In this document: in pieces, positions 18,375-27,209 of the stretch | How positions within the stretch are numbered: position 1 is the first letter of the stretch | How the letters are laid out: every line of letters begins with the position of its first letter | Origin: HGM04593 sp964423665 | GTDB lineage: Bacteria; Bacteroidota; Bacteroidia; Bacteroidales; Bacteroidaceae | NCBI GenBank assembly: GCA_964423665.1 | Contig: CAYRFX010000003.1 | Coordinates: 1 to 64,000, forward strand | Direction of reading: 5' to 3' | DNA: 64,000 nucleotides | Notes under the pieces: generated by a model | Database searches by the model: none | The model's input: the letters and a program-made list of their open reading frames with translations, nothing else | Told to the model about the DNA's origin: nothing | Made by a program: the position numbers and the translations under genes

Positions 18375-19088
18375 TTATTCTTCAAATAAAGATGTTTGCT
18401 TGCCCGTTTCGCGCATGCTTTTCATTAGGCGCATCTTGCCCTCGGAACAGCAGTATTCGGTGCCCGGGTATGTGGTGAGCCACTGTTCGTTGTGAGTTAT
18501 CATGAGCACGGCACTTTTCTCTTCGTGGCATATTCTATGCAATAGGCGCATTATATAGTTACCGGTTTCGGCATCAAGATTACCGGTGGGTTCATCGGCG
18601 AGAATTAATGCGGGACGGTTGAGAATGGCACGGGCAATAACTATACGCTGTTGCTCACCACCCGATAGTTCATGAGGCATCTTATAGCCTTTCTGTGGCA
18701 AACCCACAAGATGAAGGACTTCGCGAATACGTTTCTCACGCTCCTGTTTGCTTTTCCAACCAGTACTGCGCAATACAAAATCAAGATTTTCATTTACATT
18801 GCGGTCGGTGAGCAGCTGAAAATCCTGAAACACAATACCTATGCGTTTGCGCAGCGCTTGCAGTTTCTTGCTTCGCAGGTTGCGTAGGTCATACTCTCCA
18901 AAAACCGAGGCTTCGCCATCTATAATATCCACCTCTCCGTATATGGTTTTAAGCAAAGTGGATTTTCCCGAACCCACGGCACCCACTATATATGCAAACT
19001 CACCCTGTTCAAGAGTGAATGACACATTTTCCAGAATAATCTTGGAATCTATGTGTATATCGACATTTTTATATTTTACTATTGCCAT
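18375..19088 (-). CDS. ftsE: ABC ATPase, cell-division FtsE
   Basis: 237 aa ATPase that with FtsX activates septal peptidoglycan hydrolases. Walker A GAVGSGKST, signature LSGGEQQR, and Walker B ALILADEPTGNLD are intact. ATG 19088 (MAIVKYKNV) was chosen over an upstream TTG because it gives the usual N-terminus. No ftsX is adjacent. It heads the ftsE-lysC-lysA transcript; the FtsE name rests on close similarity in length and motif wording, and LolD-type ATPases are the main alternative. Confidence 0.87.
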   Translation of the reverse strand: MAIVKYKNVDIHIDSKIILENVSFTLEQGEFAYIVGAVGSGKSTLLKTIYGEVDIIDGEASVFGEYDLRNLRSKKLQALRKRIGIVFQDFQLLTDRNVNENLDFVLRSTGWKSKQEREKRIREVLHLVGLPQKGYKMPHELSGGEQQRIVIARAILNRPALILADEPTGNLDAETGNYIMRLLHRICHEEKSAVLMITHNEQWLTTYPGTEYCCSEGKMRLMKSMRETGKQTSLFEE

Positions 19089-19126
19089 AAATTTGTTTCG
19101 ATTTGTGCACAATCTATCATATTATG

Positions 19127-19134
19127 CAAAAATA
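19127..19134 (-). promoter_or_regulatory. Predicted -7 box of the ftsE-lysC-lysA operon
   Basis: Minus-strand TATTTTTG fits TAnnTTTG about 40 nt upstream of ftsE. The -33 box is not evident. Confidence 0.45.
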
Positions 19135-19282
19135 TAGAGATTTTTTCTAAATACTGCATTATAGGGGTGCAAAAATGGTTTTTGAAAAGGATTTTTCACA
19201 ATTTGCAATCGCCGTACACCGAAAAAATGTAAAATATTTATAAATGATAAAAAGCAAGGTTATTTTAATTAAAAATTTTCTA

Positions 19283-19290
19283 TATCTTCG
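19283..19290 (+). promoter_or_regulatory. Predicted -7 box of the LytTR regulator gene
   Basis: TATCTTCG, a common Bacteroidota -7 variant, lies 25 nt before the ATG at 19315. The -33 region is A/T rich without a clear TTTG. Confidence 0.5.
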
Positions 19291-19314
19291 CATAATAATT
19301 TTGACTGAAATACA

Positions 19315-20199
19315 ATGGCTGAATACACATCGGTACTCTTTAAGAAGGTGCCAAAATATATGCTTGAAAAAAGGAACCAAATTATTATGGTTCTTTTTGT
19401 TTCAATCTTTGCTATCGGATTTATCAATGTTTATCAGCCGTTTGGCTCCGATACATGGATAGATAATAACAAGATTACTACCACGGTTTATTTCCTGTGG
19501 TCGATAGTTCTTGTGAGTATAGGAATGATTGTTGTTGCAATAAGCCGTGTTGTAATGTACCAGTTCTCGCGCAAGCCGAATCATGGTATAACAATAATGA
19601 AATATATTGGCTGGGTTTTTATCGAGTTGTTGCTGTTATCGGGTGCATTTACTATTCTTGCGCTTATAGTAAAGGAGAATTTGCACCTTCCCACCAATGA
19701 CCCTATGGAGATTTATATAAATGCCATAAAAAACACTATCTGCATTTTATTTATTCCTTATATCCTTTGTATCCTGTTCTTCTCATACCAGGAGCGTTCA
19801 GCAAAATTGAAGGAGTTAATGAATGAAAACATCGGCTTCAAGTCGAGCTCACTAATATCCATCAGGGATTCACGTGGCGTGTTGCAGCTGTCTGTTGCAA
19901 AGGAGAATCTTATCTATATCGAGTCGGCTGATAACTATATATGTATATGGTATTTGAAAAATGAACTGCTGAAAAAACAGCTCATGCGCATCACCATGAA
20001 AGACATAAGCGAGCAGCTTGCCGACACAAATGTTGTACGTTGCCATCGTTCATACATGGTAAACCTTGACCTTGTGAAAGTGATACGCCGCGAGAAAGAA
20101 AATTTGTTTCTTGAGCTTGGGGTTCCCAATGTAAGAGAAATTCCCATCTCCAAGACTTATGGTGAGCAGATATTGCGCCGCCTTGTACCTATTTCATAA
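19315..20199 (+). CDS. Membrane-anchored LytTR-family transcriptional regulator
   Basis: 294 aa. Four hydrophobic segments (about 22-39, 56-80, 97-118, 138-157) form a membrane part with no receiver domain. After a linker the C-terminal 100 residues are a LytTR DNA-binding domain: NLIYIESADNYICIWY, then VRCHRSYMVNLDLVKVI, the most conserved LytTR landmarks. It could bind promoter DNA while anchored to the inner membrane and respond directly to an envelope signal. No histidine kinase gene is adjacent. purN follows after 16 nt on the same strand. Target genes cannot be read from the sequence. Confidence 0.88.
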   Translation: MAEYTSVLFKKVPKYMLEKRNQIIMVLFVSIFAIGFINVYQPFGSDTWIDNNKITTTVYFLWSIVLVSIGMIVVAISRVVMYQFSRKPNHGITIMKYIGWVFIELLLLSGAFTILALIVKENLHLPTNDPMEIYINAIKNTICILFIPYILCILFFSYQERSAKLKELMNENIGFKSSSLISIRDSRGVLQLSVAKENLIYIESADNYICIWYLKNELLKKQLMRITMKDISEQLADTNVVRCHRSYMVNLDLVKVIRREKENLFLELGVPNVREIPISKTYGEQILRRLVPIS

Positions 20200-20215
20200 A
20201 ATATTTGTTTTAATA

Positions 20216-20788
20216 ATGAAAAAGATAGCTATTTTTGCATCGGGCAGTGGCTCTAACGCCGAGAATATTGCAAACTATTTCAAAGAGAGCAAAGAAGTGG
20301 AAATTGCACTGATTGTTGCAAACAACCCCGAGGCTTATGTGATTGAACGTGCACGCAAGCTAAACATTCCTTGCGAAATTGTGACCAAAACCGATTTCAT
20401 GGCAGCCGATGGCATTGTTGATATGATGCATCGCTACGGAATTGATTTTATTGTGCTTGCCGGATTCCTTTTGCTTGTTCCCAAAAAACTCATCGATGCA
20501 TACCCCTCTCGCATTGTAAATATTCACCCGGCCCTGCTGCCCAAGCATGGTGGCAAAGGCATGTATGGAGACCGTGTACACAAGGCTGTTGTTGAGTGTG
20601 GAGATACTGAGAGTGGAATAACAATACACCTCATTGATGCGGAATATGACAAAGGTACCACCTTCTTTCAGGCAAAATGCGCTGTATTACCCACAGACAC
20701 GCCCGATGATGTTGCAGCAAAAGTGCATGCGTTGGAATATGAACATTTCCCTCATGTTATAGAAGAGATTTTGCAGCAACTGAATTAA
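20216..20788 (+). CDS. purN: Phosphoribosylglycinamide formyltransferase
   Basis: Third step of purine synthesis: transfers a formyl group from 10-formyl-THF to GAR. The 190-aa protein has FASGSGSNAENI (phosphate loop), NIHPALLPKHGG with the catalytic Asn-His pair, and a GITIHLIDAEYDKG segment with the Asp. The start ATG at 20216 gives MKKIAIFASG; the longer upstream frame overlaps the LytTR gene and was rejected. A strong hairpin follows. Confidence 0.95.
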   Translation: MKKIAIFASGSGSNAENIANYFKESKEVEIALIVANNPEAYVIERARKLNIPCEIVTKTDFMAADGIVDMMHRYGIDFIVLAGFLLLVPKKLIDAYPSRIVNIHPALLPKHGGKGMYGDRVHKAVVECGDTESGITIHLIDAEYDKGTTFFQAKCAVLPTDTPDDVAAKVHALEYEHFPHVIEEILQQLN

Positions 20789-20841
20789 CGCTGTGAATAA
20801 TCAGTTATAAAGCAAGGCGGTGTATCATAATTAACAAACCT

Positions 20842-20883
20842 AAATGGGCTGTGCCAAATATTGCATTTTGACACAGCCCATTT
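20842..20883. terminator. Bidirectional terminator after purN
   Basis: AAATGGGCTGTG (20842-20853) pairs perfectly with CACAGCCCATTT (20872-20883), followed by a T on the plus strand and flanked by A's. It separates convergent purN and the TPR gene. Confidence 0.82.
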
Positions 20884-20905
20884 TATATTCAGGAATGATT
20901 ATCTT

Positions 20906-22165
20906 TTACTGAGCAAGGCTCTCAAGTTCCTTCATCTTATCGGCCATATTAAGATTGTAGTAACAGTTTGTGAGGCTGTTGAGCCACAAATCTTTGCGGT
21001 CGGGAACCAGCTCGCGCAATTTCTCAAAATGAGGCAACGCTGCACCGAAAAGACCATTAAGCACCTCTTTGTCTTTCTTCATCCTTGCACGGTCAATCTT
21101 TGCTGAAGACTGGCTTGCACTATAATCGTGCGCCTTAGCAATATATGTACGACCTAAGTTGGTGTGTGCATCGGTGAAGTTGGGGTCCATTTCCAAGGTT
21201 TTTTTGTACCATGTGATAGCTGTATCAAGGTCTTTCTGCTGCTGTGCAATGTAACCCTTCAGATAAACAAACAAGGGGTTTGCAGGGTCATTTGCCATGA
21301 GTTCGTCGGCAAGAGCATTGAGTTCGTCACGTTTACCGGCATTGTCATAGTACTGGATAAGAGTCTGATAGAAGAATGGATCGGCGGGGAACTCAACAAC
21401 ACCCTCCTTCAACAGATTAACCCATTTAACAGTATCGCCCATTGCGCTGTATGCAGTGGCTTTGTAGCGATATACAGTTGTAGCTTTTGCTGAGTCCATT
21501 GCTGCATAGTCGGCAAACTTCAAAACCTTTGAGTAATCCTCGAGACGCATACCGCAAAGCACCGCATTGTATGCAGCACTCACGTTGTACACCTTCTCGG
21601 CAGGCTGTATGAGGCTTGCAAGGAGTTTGTGGTCTGCCAATTCTATGTATTTTGCAAATTGCTCAAATGATTCGTTGTATTTTCCCTGATTGTAATAGTA
21701 TGAACCACCGTTATACATCTGATTGCGGTTCTCCAAGAGAGCTACCTTTACAAATTCAGTATATTTAGGCGCTACCTTGCCCTTCTTATCGGGCAGATTG
21801 TCGAGCGAATCGCATACCTGCAAATCGGAAATCAACTGCACGCAGTTTGAATAGAGTTTGTTCATATCTATCTGTCCACCGGCAACACGCGAAGCGTTGT
21901 CGCGGTCAACAATAGCTTTGAGAGCCTGTGTTTTTACATACCATACATAAGCATCACCATTAACCAAGGGACTTTCGGTGCATGCGTTCACCTTGCTGAG
22001 AGCTGCATCGGGGTTGTCGAGAATGAGTTTCTCGGCGGTCTTTGCCTCGGTCATCAAGGCTTTAATCTGCTTTTTCTGGGCTATAAGCTCTTCTTTTGAA
22101 AGTGCCTGTCCGAAGGCTATCGCGGTGGACAAGAGCATTGTCATAGTAAATACCAGCTTTTTCAT
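20906..22165 (-). CDS. Secreted tetratricopeptide-repeat protein
   Basis: 419 aa with a cleavable signal (MKKLVFTMTMLLSTAIAFGQ). It is all helical, with TPR units, for example YYYNQGKYNESFEQFAKYIEL near the middle and YLKGYIAQQQKDLDTAITWY and AHTNLGRTYIAKA later. It is probably a periplasmic scaffold. It starts 14 nt after the gyrA stop, so it belongs to the gyrA transcript. No enzymatic motif is seen. Confidence 0.85.
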   Translation of the reverse strand: MKKLVFTMTMLLSTAIAFGQALSKEELIAQKKQIKALMTEAKTAEKLILDNPDAALSKVNACTESPLVNGDAYVWYVKTQALKAIVDRDNASRVAGGQIDMNKLYSNCVQLISDLQVCDSLDNLPDKKGKVAPKYTEFVKVALLENRNQMYNGGSYYYNQGKYNESFEQFAKYIELADHKLLASLIQPAEKVYNVSAAYNAVLCGMRLEDYSKVLKFADYAAMDSAKATTVYRYKATAYSAMGDTVKWVNLLKEGVVEFPADPFFYQTLIQYYDNAGKRDELNALADELMANDPANPLFVYLKGYIAQQQKDLDTAITWYKKTLEMDPNFTDAHTNLGRTYIAKAHDYSASQSSAKIDRARMKKDKEVLNGLFGAALPHFEKLRELVPDRKDLWLNSLTNCYYNLNMADKMKELESLAQ

Positions 22166-22179
22166 TTTACATTAGTTTG

Positions 22180-24696
22180 TTAGTTATTGATTTGTTCTGT
22201 ATTATCTGAGTTTACCTCATTCTCTTCGGTGTTTTCTGGAACCTCCTCAACCTCTTCGCGAGTAACTTTGCATACTGAACCTATGCAGTCGTTCTTCTTT
22301 CCAAGATTAATTACTTTCACACCTTGTGTTGCACGACCTATCACAGGAATCTGCTCCACTGCGGTGCGTATGGTGATACCCGACTTATTGATTATCATCA
22401 AATCGTTCTCGTTATTCACGTCCATGATAGCCACAAGCTGACCGGTCTTGTCGGTTACTTTGAGAGTTTTAACACCCTTGCAACCACGGCTCACCGTGGG
22501 ATAATCCTCACACTTAGAGCGTTTGCCGTATCCCTGCTCCGAGAGCACAAGCAAGCTGTGTTCGTCGCCGGCATCTTGCGGCAATATTACCATGCCTACA
22601 ACCTCATCGCCCTCGTCAAGTGCCATACCTTTGACACCTGTTGCGGTACGTCCCATTGAGCGCACTGTATTTTCGTTGAAACGAACAGCACGACCGCTTC
22701 TGTTGGCGAGAATAATATCGCTGTTGCCATCGGTCAAAGCTACTGAAATCACGCGGTCATCTTCACGTATTCCGATTGCAAGAATACCATTGGTGCGGGG
22801 GCGTGAATATTGCTCAAGAGAGGTTTTCTTAATAACACCCTGCTTGGTGCAGAATATAATGTTGTGGCTCTCTATGAAGTTCTTGTCGGCGAGAGTCTTC
22901 ACTCGTACAAATGCATTTACCGCATCATCGCTCTCAATGTTGAGCATATTTTGTATTGCACGACCCTTTGAATTCTTATTACCCTCGGGTATCTCATATA
23001 CTTTGAGCCAATAGCATTTTCCGCGCTGTGTGAAGAACAGCATGGTGTTGTGCATGGTGGCTGTGTATATATACTCAATAAAATCGGCGTCACGTGTATC
23101 GCTGCCCTTTGAGCCTACACCGCCACGGTTCTGGCTGTGATATTCGCTCAATGGAGTGCGCTTAATGTAGCCGAGGTGAGAGATTGTGATTACCATCTCG
23201 TCATCGGCATAGAAGTCTTCGGGATTGAAATCATTTGAAGCTGTGTAGTCTATGCGACAACGGCGCTCGTCGCCATACTTCTCTTTAACTTCGATAAGCT
23301 CGTCCTTGATAACTTTCTTGCAGAGTTCGTCATCGGTGAGAATTGCATTATAGAACTCTATCTTGCGCAGCAACTCTTCCATCTCGGCATGTAACTTATC
23401 TTGGTTGATACCGGTGAGCTGTCCCAGGCGCATTTCCACAATGGCGTTTGCCTGTACCTCGGAGAGGTTGAATCGCTGCATAAGTGAGCTGCGTGCATCG
23501 GCAGGAGAGGAAGATGCTTTTATAATGCGTACCACCTCGTCGATATTGTCCGATGCTATAATCAAGCCTTCAATGATGTGGGCACGCTCCTGTGCCTTGC
23601 GCAGGTCGTACTTGGTGCGACGTATAACTACATCGTGACGGTGATTAACAAAATGGCGTATGCAATCTTTCAACGAAAGCAATTGCGGACGATCGTTTAC
23701 AATTGCGATGCAGTTTACACTGAACGATGTTTGCAATGCCGACATCTTATAGAGTTTGTTGAGCACTACATTTGCATTTGCATCGCGCTTGACGTCGATT
23801 ACAATGCGCATACCCGATTGGTCAGACTCATCGTTTATGTTTGAAATACCCTCAATCTTCTTCTCGCTTACCATTGATGCAATATCTTTGATAAGCTCCT
23901 CTTTGAGTACATTATATGGGATTGCGGTTACAATAATCTTTTCGTGTGTGCCTTGCTCAATCTCGGCTACGGCACGCATAATCACACGACCGCGACCGGT
24001 CTCGTACGCCTCGCGCACACCGCTGATTCCCAAAATATCGCAACCTGTGGGGAAATCGGGGGCTTTTACATGCTGCATGAGACCATCGGTATCAATATCG
24101 GGGTTGTCGATATATGCCACGCATGCGTCTATCACCTCACCGAGGTTATGAGTGGGTATATTGGTTGCCATACCCACTGCAATACCGGTTGCACCATTTA
24201 CCAAGAGGTTGGGAATACGGGTGGACATAACAGTGGGCTCCACTGTTTCGTTGTCATAGTTGGGAACAAAATCTACAGTATCTTTGTAGAGGTCTTCAGC
24301 CATATCCTCACCCAGTTTCTGCAAACGAGCCTCGGTGTAACGCATGGCAGCTGCCGAGTCGCCGTCAATAGAACCAAAGTTACCGTGACCCTCGATAAGG
24401 GGGTAACGCATAATCCAGGGCTGCGCCATACGCACCAACGCACCATATACCGATGTGTCGCCGTGTGGGTGATACTTACCGAGCACATCACCCACGGTGC
24501 GCGCCGATTTCTTGAATGCCTTGTCCGATGTGTTTCCAAGCTCCATCATTCCATAAAGAATGCGGCGATGAACAGGCTTCAAGCCATCGCGAACATCGGG
24601 AAGGGCGCGCGCAACAATTACAGACATTGAATAGTTGATGTATGATGTTTGCATCACATCTTCAACATTCACTTTAATAATTCTGTCGTCAATCAT
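22180..24696 (-). CDS. gyrA: DNA gyrase subunit A
   Basis: Breakage-reunion subunit of DNA gyrase, which introduces negative supercoils. The 838-aa protein starts with the expected MIDDRIIKVNVEDVM and has ARALPDVRDGLKPVHRR, the GKYHPHGDTSVYGALVRMAQ quinolone-region segment and the active Tyr in AAAMRYTEARL. In the resistance-determining region the Ser-equivalent position is S in GDTSVYG. Six beta-propeller repeats form the C-terminal half; the acidic tail EEVEEVPENTEENEVN ends the protein. GyrA rather than ParC is favoured by the length and the GyrA-box-like QNRGGVGSKG. Confidence 0.96.
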   Translation of the reverse strand: MIDDRIIKVNVEDVMQTSYINYSMSVIVARALPDVRDGLKPVHRRILYGMMELGNTSDKAFKKSARTVGDVLGKYHPHGDTSVYGALVRMAQPWIMRYPLIEGHGNFGSIDGDSAAAMRYTEARLQKLGEDMAEDLYKDTVDFVPNYDNETVEPTVMSTRIPNLLVNGATGIAVGMATNIPTHNLGEVIDACVAYIDNPDIDTDGLMQHVKAPDFPTGCDILGISGVREAYETGRGRVIMRAVAEIEQGTHEKIIVTAIPYNVLKEELIKDIASMVSEKKIEGISNINDESDQSGMRIVIDVKRDANANVVLNKLYKMSALQTSFSVNCIAIVNDRPQLLSLKDCIRHFVNHRHDVVIRRTKYDLRKAQERAHIIEGLIIASDNIDEVVRIIKASSSPADARSSLMQRFNLSEVQANAIVEMRLGQLTGINQDKLHAEMEELLRKIEFYNAILTDDELCKKVIKDELIEVKEKYGDERRCRIDYTASNDFNPEDFYADDEMVITISHLGYIKRTPLSEYHSQNRGGVGSKGSDTRDADFIEYIYTATMHNTMLFFTQRGKCYWLKVYEIPEGNKNSKGRAIQNMLNIESDDAVNAFVRVKTLADKNFIESHNIIFCTKQGVIKKTSLEQYSRPRTNGILAIGIREDDRVISVALTDGNSDIILANRSGRAVRFNENTVRSMGRTATGVKGMALDEGDEVVGMVILPQDAGDEHSLLVLSEQGYGKRSKCEDYPTVSRGCKGVKTLKVTDKTGQLVAIMDVNNENDLMIINKSGITIRTAVEQIPVIGRATQGVKVINLGKKNDCIGSVCKVTREEVEEVPENTEENEVNSDNTEQINN

Positions 24697-24817
24697 AAAA
24701 TGTTTCTATAAATTAATATTATTTCTTCTTATTCCTTATTATATATATAAAACCTTGTAAAATTACTCAATTTTACCGAAACCGACAAGAATTTTAATTT
24801 TTATTAAGCCATAAAAA

Positions 24818-24868
24818 CGCATAAAACCGCGTTTTAGGGCGAAAAGCTCTTAAACGCGGTTTTATGCG
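24818..24868 (-). terminator. Strong hairpin terminator after the P5-like gene
   Basis: A 17-bp perfect stem (24818-24834 with 24852-24868), one T-T mismatch, then a further 5-bp inner stem with loop GAAAA. On the minus strand it is followed by a T run. It lies 20 nt after the stop of the small gene upstream of gyrA. Confidence 0.88.
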
Positions 24869-24888
24869 CTAATAACAAGGTGTCAATT

Positions 24889-25296
24889 TTAGGATAGCGA
24901 GAGTCGCCACCCCTCTTTTACATCTTCAATCTTTGCCGGCACCCCATTCTCCATTTGCGACATTGCACTCACTATGCGACACATGAGTACCTCGTCGTTG
25001 CAATCAATCTTTTCATCGGGCGAGAGCCCGGTTTGCTGCGTTACAAACTTTATATACGAAAGCGTGTCGTTTTCCACCGGAGGTGCCCAGCGTGCCACCC
25101 AATCGCCAATGGTGTCTATTCCATGCAGCTTTTTATAGTTCTTTAATGTGATGAATGCAGCTCGGTAGCCCCAGCATGGGGCAGTGAAGCTGAAGAATGC
25201 CGAATCGTTTTGCCTGGCAGACAATCCTTTCCACTTGGTTCTGTTACGTCTGATGTTAAGCGGATTGTTGTTTCGTAAACCTCTTGAGATTTTCAT
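24889..25296 (-). CDS. P5-like structural protein / lysozyme-fold domain protein
   Basis: 135 aa. RGLRNNNPLNIRR near the N-terminus, then FSFTAPCWGYRAAF and a WAPPVEND motif are the hallmarks of a small family annotated as structural protein P5, named after a phage vertex protein and shared by many Bacteroidales genomes. The fold resembles lysozyme-like transglycosylase domains, so it may bind or cut peptidoglycan. No signal peptide is apparent from ATG 25296; an in-frame upstream TTG gives no better N-terminus. It could be a cargo gene of phage origin, but no phage neighbours exist. Confidence 0.72.
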   Translation of the reverse strand: MKISRGLRNNNPLNIRRNRTKWKGLSARQNDSAFFSFTAPCWGYRAAFITLKNYKKLHGIDTIGDWVARWAPPVENDTLSYIKFVTQQTGLSPDEKIDCNDEVLMCRIVSAMSQMENGVPAKIEDVKEGWRLSLS

Positions 25297-25397
25297 TTTT
25301 TGCTCCAAAATTAAAATCCGTGGCAAATATCGCAGTTATAGTTTTACCACATTCTCTTCCGTTGCTGTGCAATAATGGTAATTCCAAATAAAAATCT

Positions 25398-25405
25398 TAT
25401 TTTTG
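25398..25405 (+). promoter_or_regulatory. Predicted -7 box of trmD
   Basis: TATTTTTG matches TAnnTTTG; the leader to the ATG at 25502 would be about 90 nt. No -33 TTTG at the right distance. Confidence 0.5.
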
Positions 25406-25501
25406 CAAACAAGAATAATAAAACAGAAAACGAGAGAGAGCAATATAGAATTATTGCAACTTTCTATAGTATAAATACGAATTTACATTTATATACAAAC
25501 T

Positions 25502-26179
25502 ATGCGAGTAGATATAATTACCACCTTTCCTGAGATGATGGAGAGTTTTTTCAACACCTCAATAATGGGGCGTGCACAACGGAATGGTTATGCCGAAATT
25601 TGTTTACATAATTTACGAGATTATACAACCGACAAGCATCGCAGAACAGACGATTACCCTTTTGGAGGCTGCGCAGGACTTGTTATGAAGATTGAGCCTA
25701 TTGATAATTGTATAAAGCAACTGAAAGCACAAAGAGAGTATGACGAGGTTATTTATACCTCTCCAGATGGACAGGTTTTTGACCAACCAATGGCAAATTC
25801 GCTCTCAATGAAGCAAAATTTGATATTTTTATGCGGTCATTACAAAGGAATAGACCACAGAATACGCGAGCATTTGATTACCAAAGAGATAAGTATTGGG
25901 GATTATGTTTTAACGGGTGGCGAATTGGCAGTTGAAGTAATTTGCGACGCGGTCATTCGCCTAATTCCGGGGGTAATTTCCGATGAAACATCGGCTCTTT
26001 CCGACTCTTTCCAGGACAATCTGCTCGCTCCACCGGTTTACACCCGCCCGGCAGAGTACAATGGCTGGAAGGTTCCCGATGTTTTGTTGTCGGGACACGA
26101 AGCCAAGATTCGCCAATGGGAGTTTGAGCAATCGTTAGAGCGCACAAAGCGTTTACGCCCCGACCTCTTGGATAAATAA
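25502..26179 (+). CDS. trmD: tRNA (guanine37-N1)-methyltransferase
   Basis: Methylates G37 of tRNAs reading CNN codons, which prevents +1 frameshifting. The 225-aa SPOUT enzyme has RRTDDYPFGGCAGLVMK, LCGHYKGIDHR and the knot motif EISIGDYVLTGGELA, all characteristic of TrmD. Start ATG at 25502 gives MRVDIITTFPEMM. It is not in the usual rpsP-rimM-trmD-rplS operon; here it stands alone before a convergent pyrD. Confidence 0.96.
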   Translation: MRVDIITTFPEMMESFFNTSIMGRAQRNGYAEICLHNLRDYTTDKHRRTDDYPFGGCAGLVMKIEPIDNCIKQLKAQREYDEVIYTSPDGQVFDQPMANSLSMKQNLIFLCGHYKGIDHRIREHLITKEISIGDYVLTGGELAVEVICDAVIRLIPGVISDETSALSDSFQDNLLAPPVYTRPAEYNGWKVPDVLLSGHEAKIRQWEFEQSLERTKRLRPDLLDK

Positions 26180-26237
26180 GAAAATATTTTACGTTTACAT
26201 TTGTATATACAAAAGTAAACAACCGAAAACAGAGACA

Positions 26238-26275
26238 AAATAAAAGCATGAACTTGGTGGTTCATGCTTTTATTT
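26238..26275. terminator. Bidirectional terminator between trmD and pyrD
   Basis: A perfect 16-bp stem (26238-26253 with 26260-26275) with a 6-nt loop; A-rich on one side and T-rich on the other, so it fits both convergent genes. Confidence 0.9.
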
Positions 26276-26297
26276 TTGTAATATCAATTATATTATA

Positions 26298-27209
26298 CTA
26301 CACTTCCAATGCACCTATCAGCTCGTCAATAGAGCTCATCTTATGGCGCACAAGATAATCTTCGATATAATCAACTATTTCTCCCGTAACGGCAGGATTC
26401 ATGAAGTTTGCAGTTCCCACCTCAATAGCCGAGGCACCTGCAAGCAGAAACTCCACAGCGTCGCTACCGGTTGTGATGCCACCAATACCCACAACGGGGA
26501 TTTTCACTGCCTTTGCAACCTGCCACACCATGCGCAATGCTATCGGCTTGACAGCCGGACCACTCATTCCACCTGTGATGGTAGAGAGCAAGGGACGACG
26601 TTTTTCGCTGTCGATAGCCATTCCTAAAAGAGTGTTTATGAGCGATACACTATCGGCTCCTGCACCCTCAACAGCGCGAGCAATCTCAGTGATATCGGTT
26701 ACATTGGGAGACAGCTTTACTATAAGGGTTTTGGGATAAGCTTTGCGAACGGCAGAAACAACCTCGGCTGCCGATGCCGGCTGCACACCAAACGCCATAC
26801 CACCCTGCTTCACATTGGGACAAGAAATATTAAGCTCTATTGCAGGTATCTTATCGAGAGCTGCAACCTTCTCGGCACAAGCCACATAATCCTCAATGCA
26901 GGCACCCGATACGTTTACAATTACGTTTGTATCAAGGTCCTTAAGTTGCGGATATATGTTGCTTGCAAAGTAATCGACACCTTTATTCTGCAAGCCTACA
27001 GCGTTAAGCATACCCATCGGGGTTTCTGCACTGCGGGGATATGGATTACCCTCGCGATGGTTAAGCGTAGTACCTTTAACAATGAAACCACCCAATTTAT
27101 TCAAATCGACAAAGTCGGCAAATTCAATGCCGTAGCCGAATGTACCCGAAGCTGTGAGTACCGGATTTTTCAAATTCAATCCGCCTATTTTAATATCTGT
27201 CTTTACCAT
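26298..27209 (-). CDS. pyrD: Dihydroorotate dehydrogenase B, catalytic subunit
   Basis: FMN enzyme oxidising dihydroorotate to orotate in pyrimidine synthesis. The 303-aa protein has LTASGTFGYGIEF, KGTTLNHREGNPYPR and ELNISCPNVKQGG, in which Cys is the class 1B catalytic base. VGIGGITTGSDA binds the FMN phosphate. It is paired with pyrK (7-bp overlap), which defines the NAD-linked 1B type rather than the quinone-linked class 2. Confidence 0.96.
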   Translation of the reverse strand: MVKTDIKIGGLNLKNPVLTASGTFGYGIEFADFVDLNKLGGFIVKGTTLNHREGNPYPRSAETPMGMLNAVGLQNKGVDYFASNIYPQLKDLDTNVIVNVSGACIEDYVACAEKVAALDKIPAIELNISCPNVKQGGMAFGVQPASAAEVVSAVRKAYPKTLIVKLSPNVTDITEIARAVEGAGADSVSLINTLLGMAIDSEKRRPLLSTITGGMSGPAVKPIALRMVWQVAKAVKIPVVGIGGITTGSDAVEFLLAGASAIEVGTANFMNPAVTGEIVDYIEDYLVRHKMSSIDELIGALEV

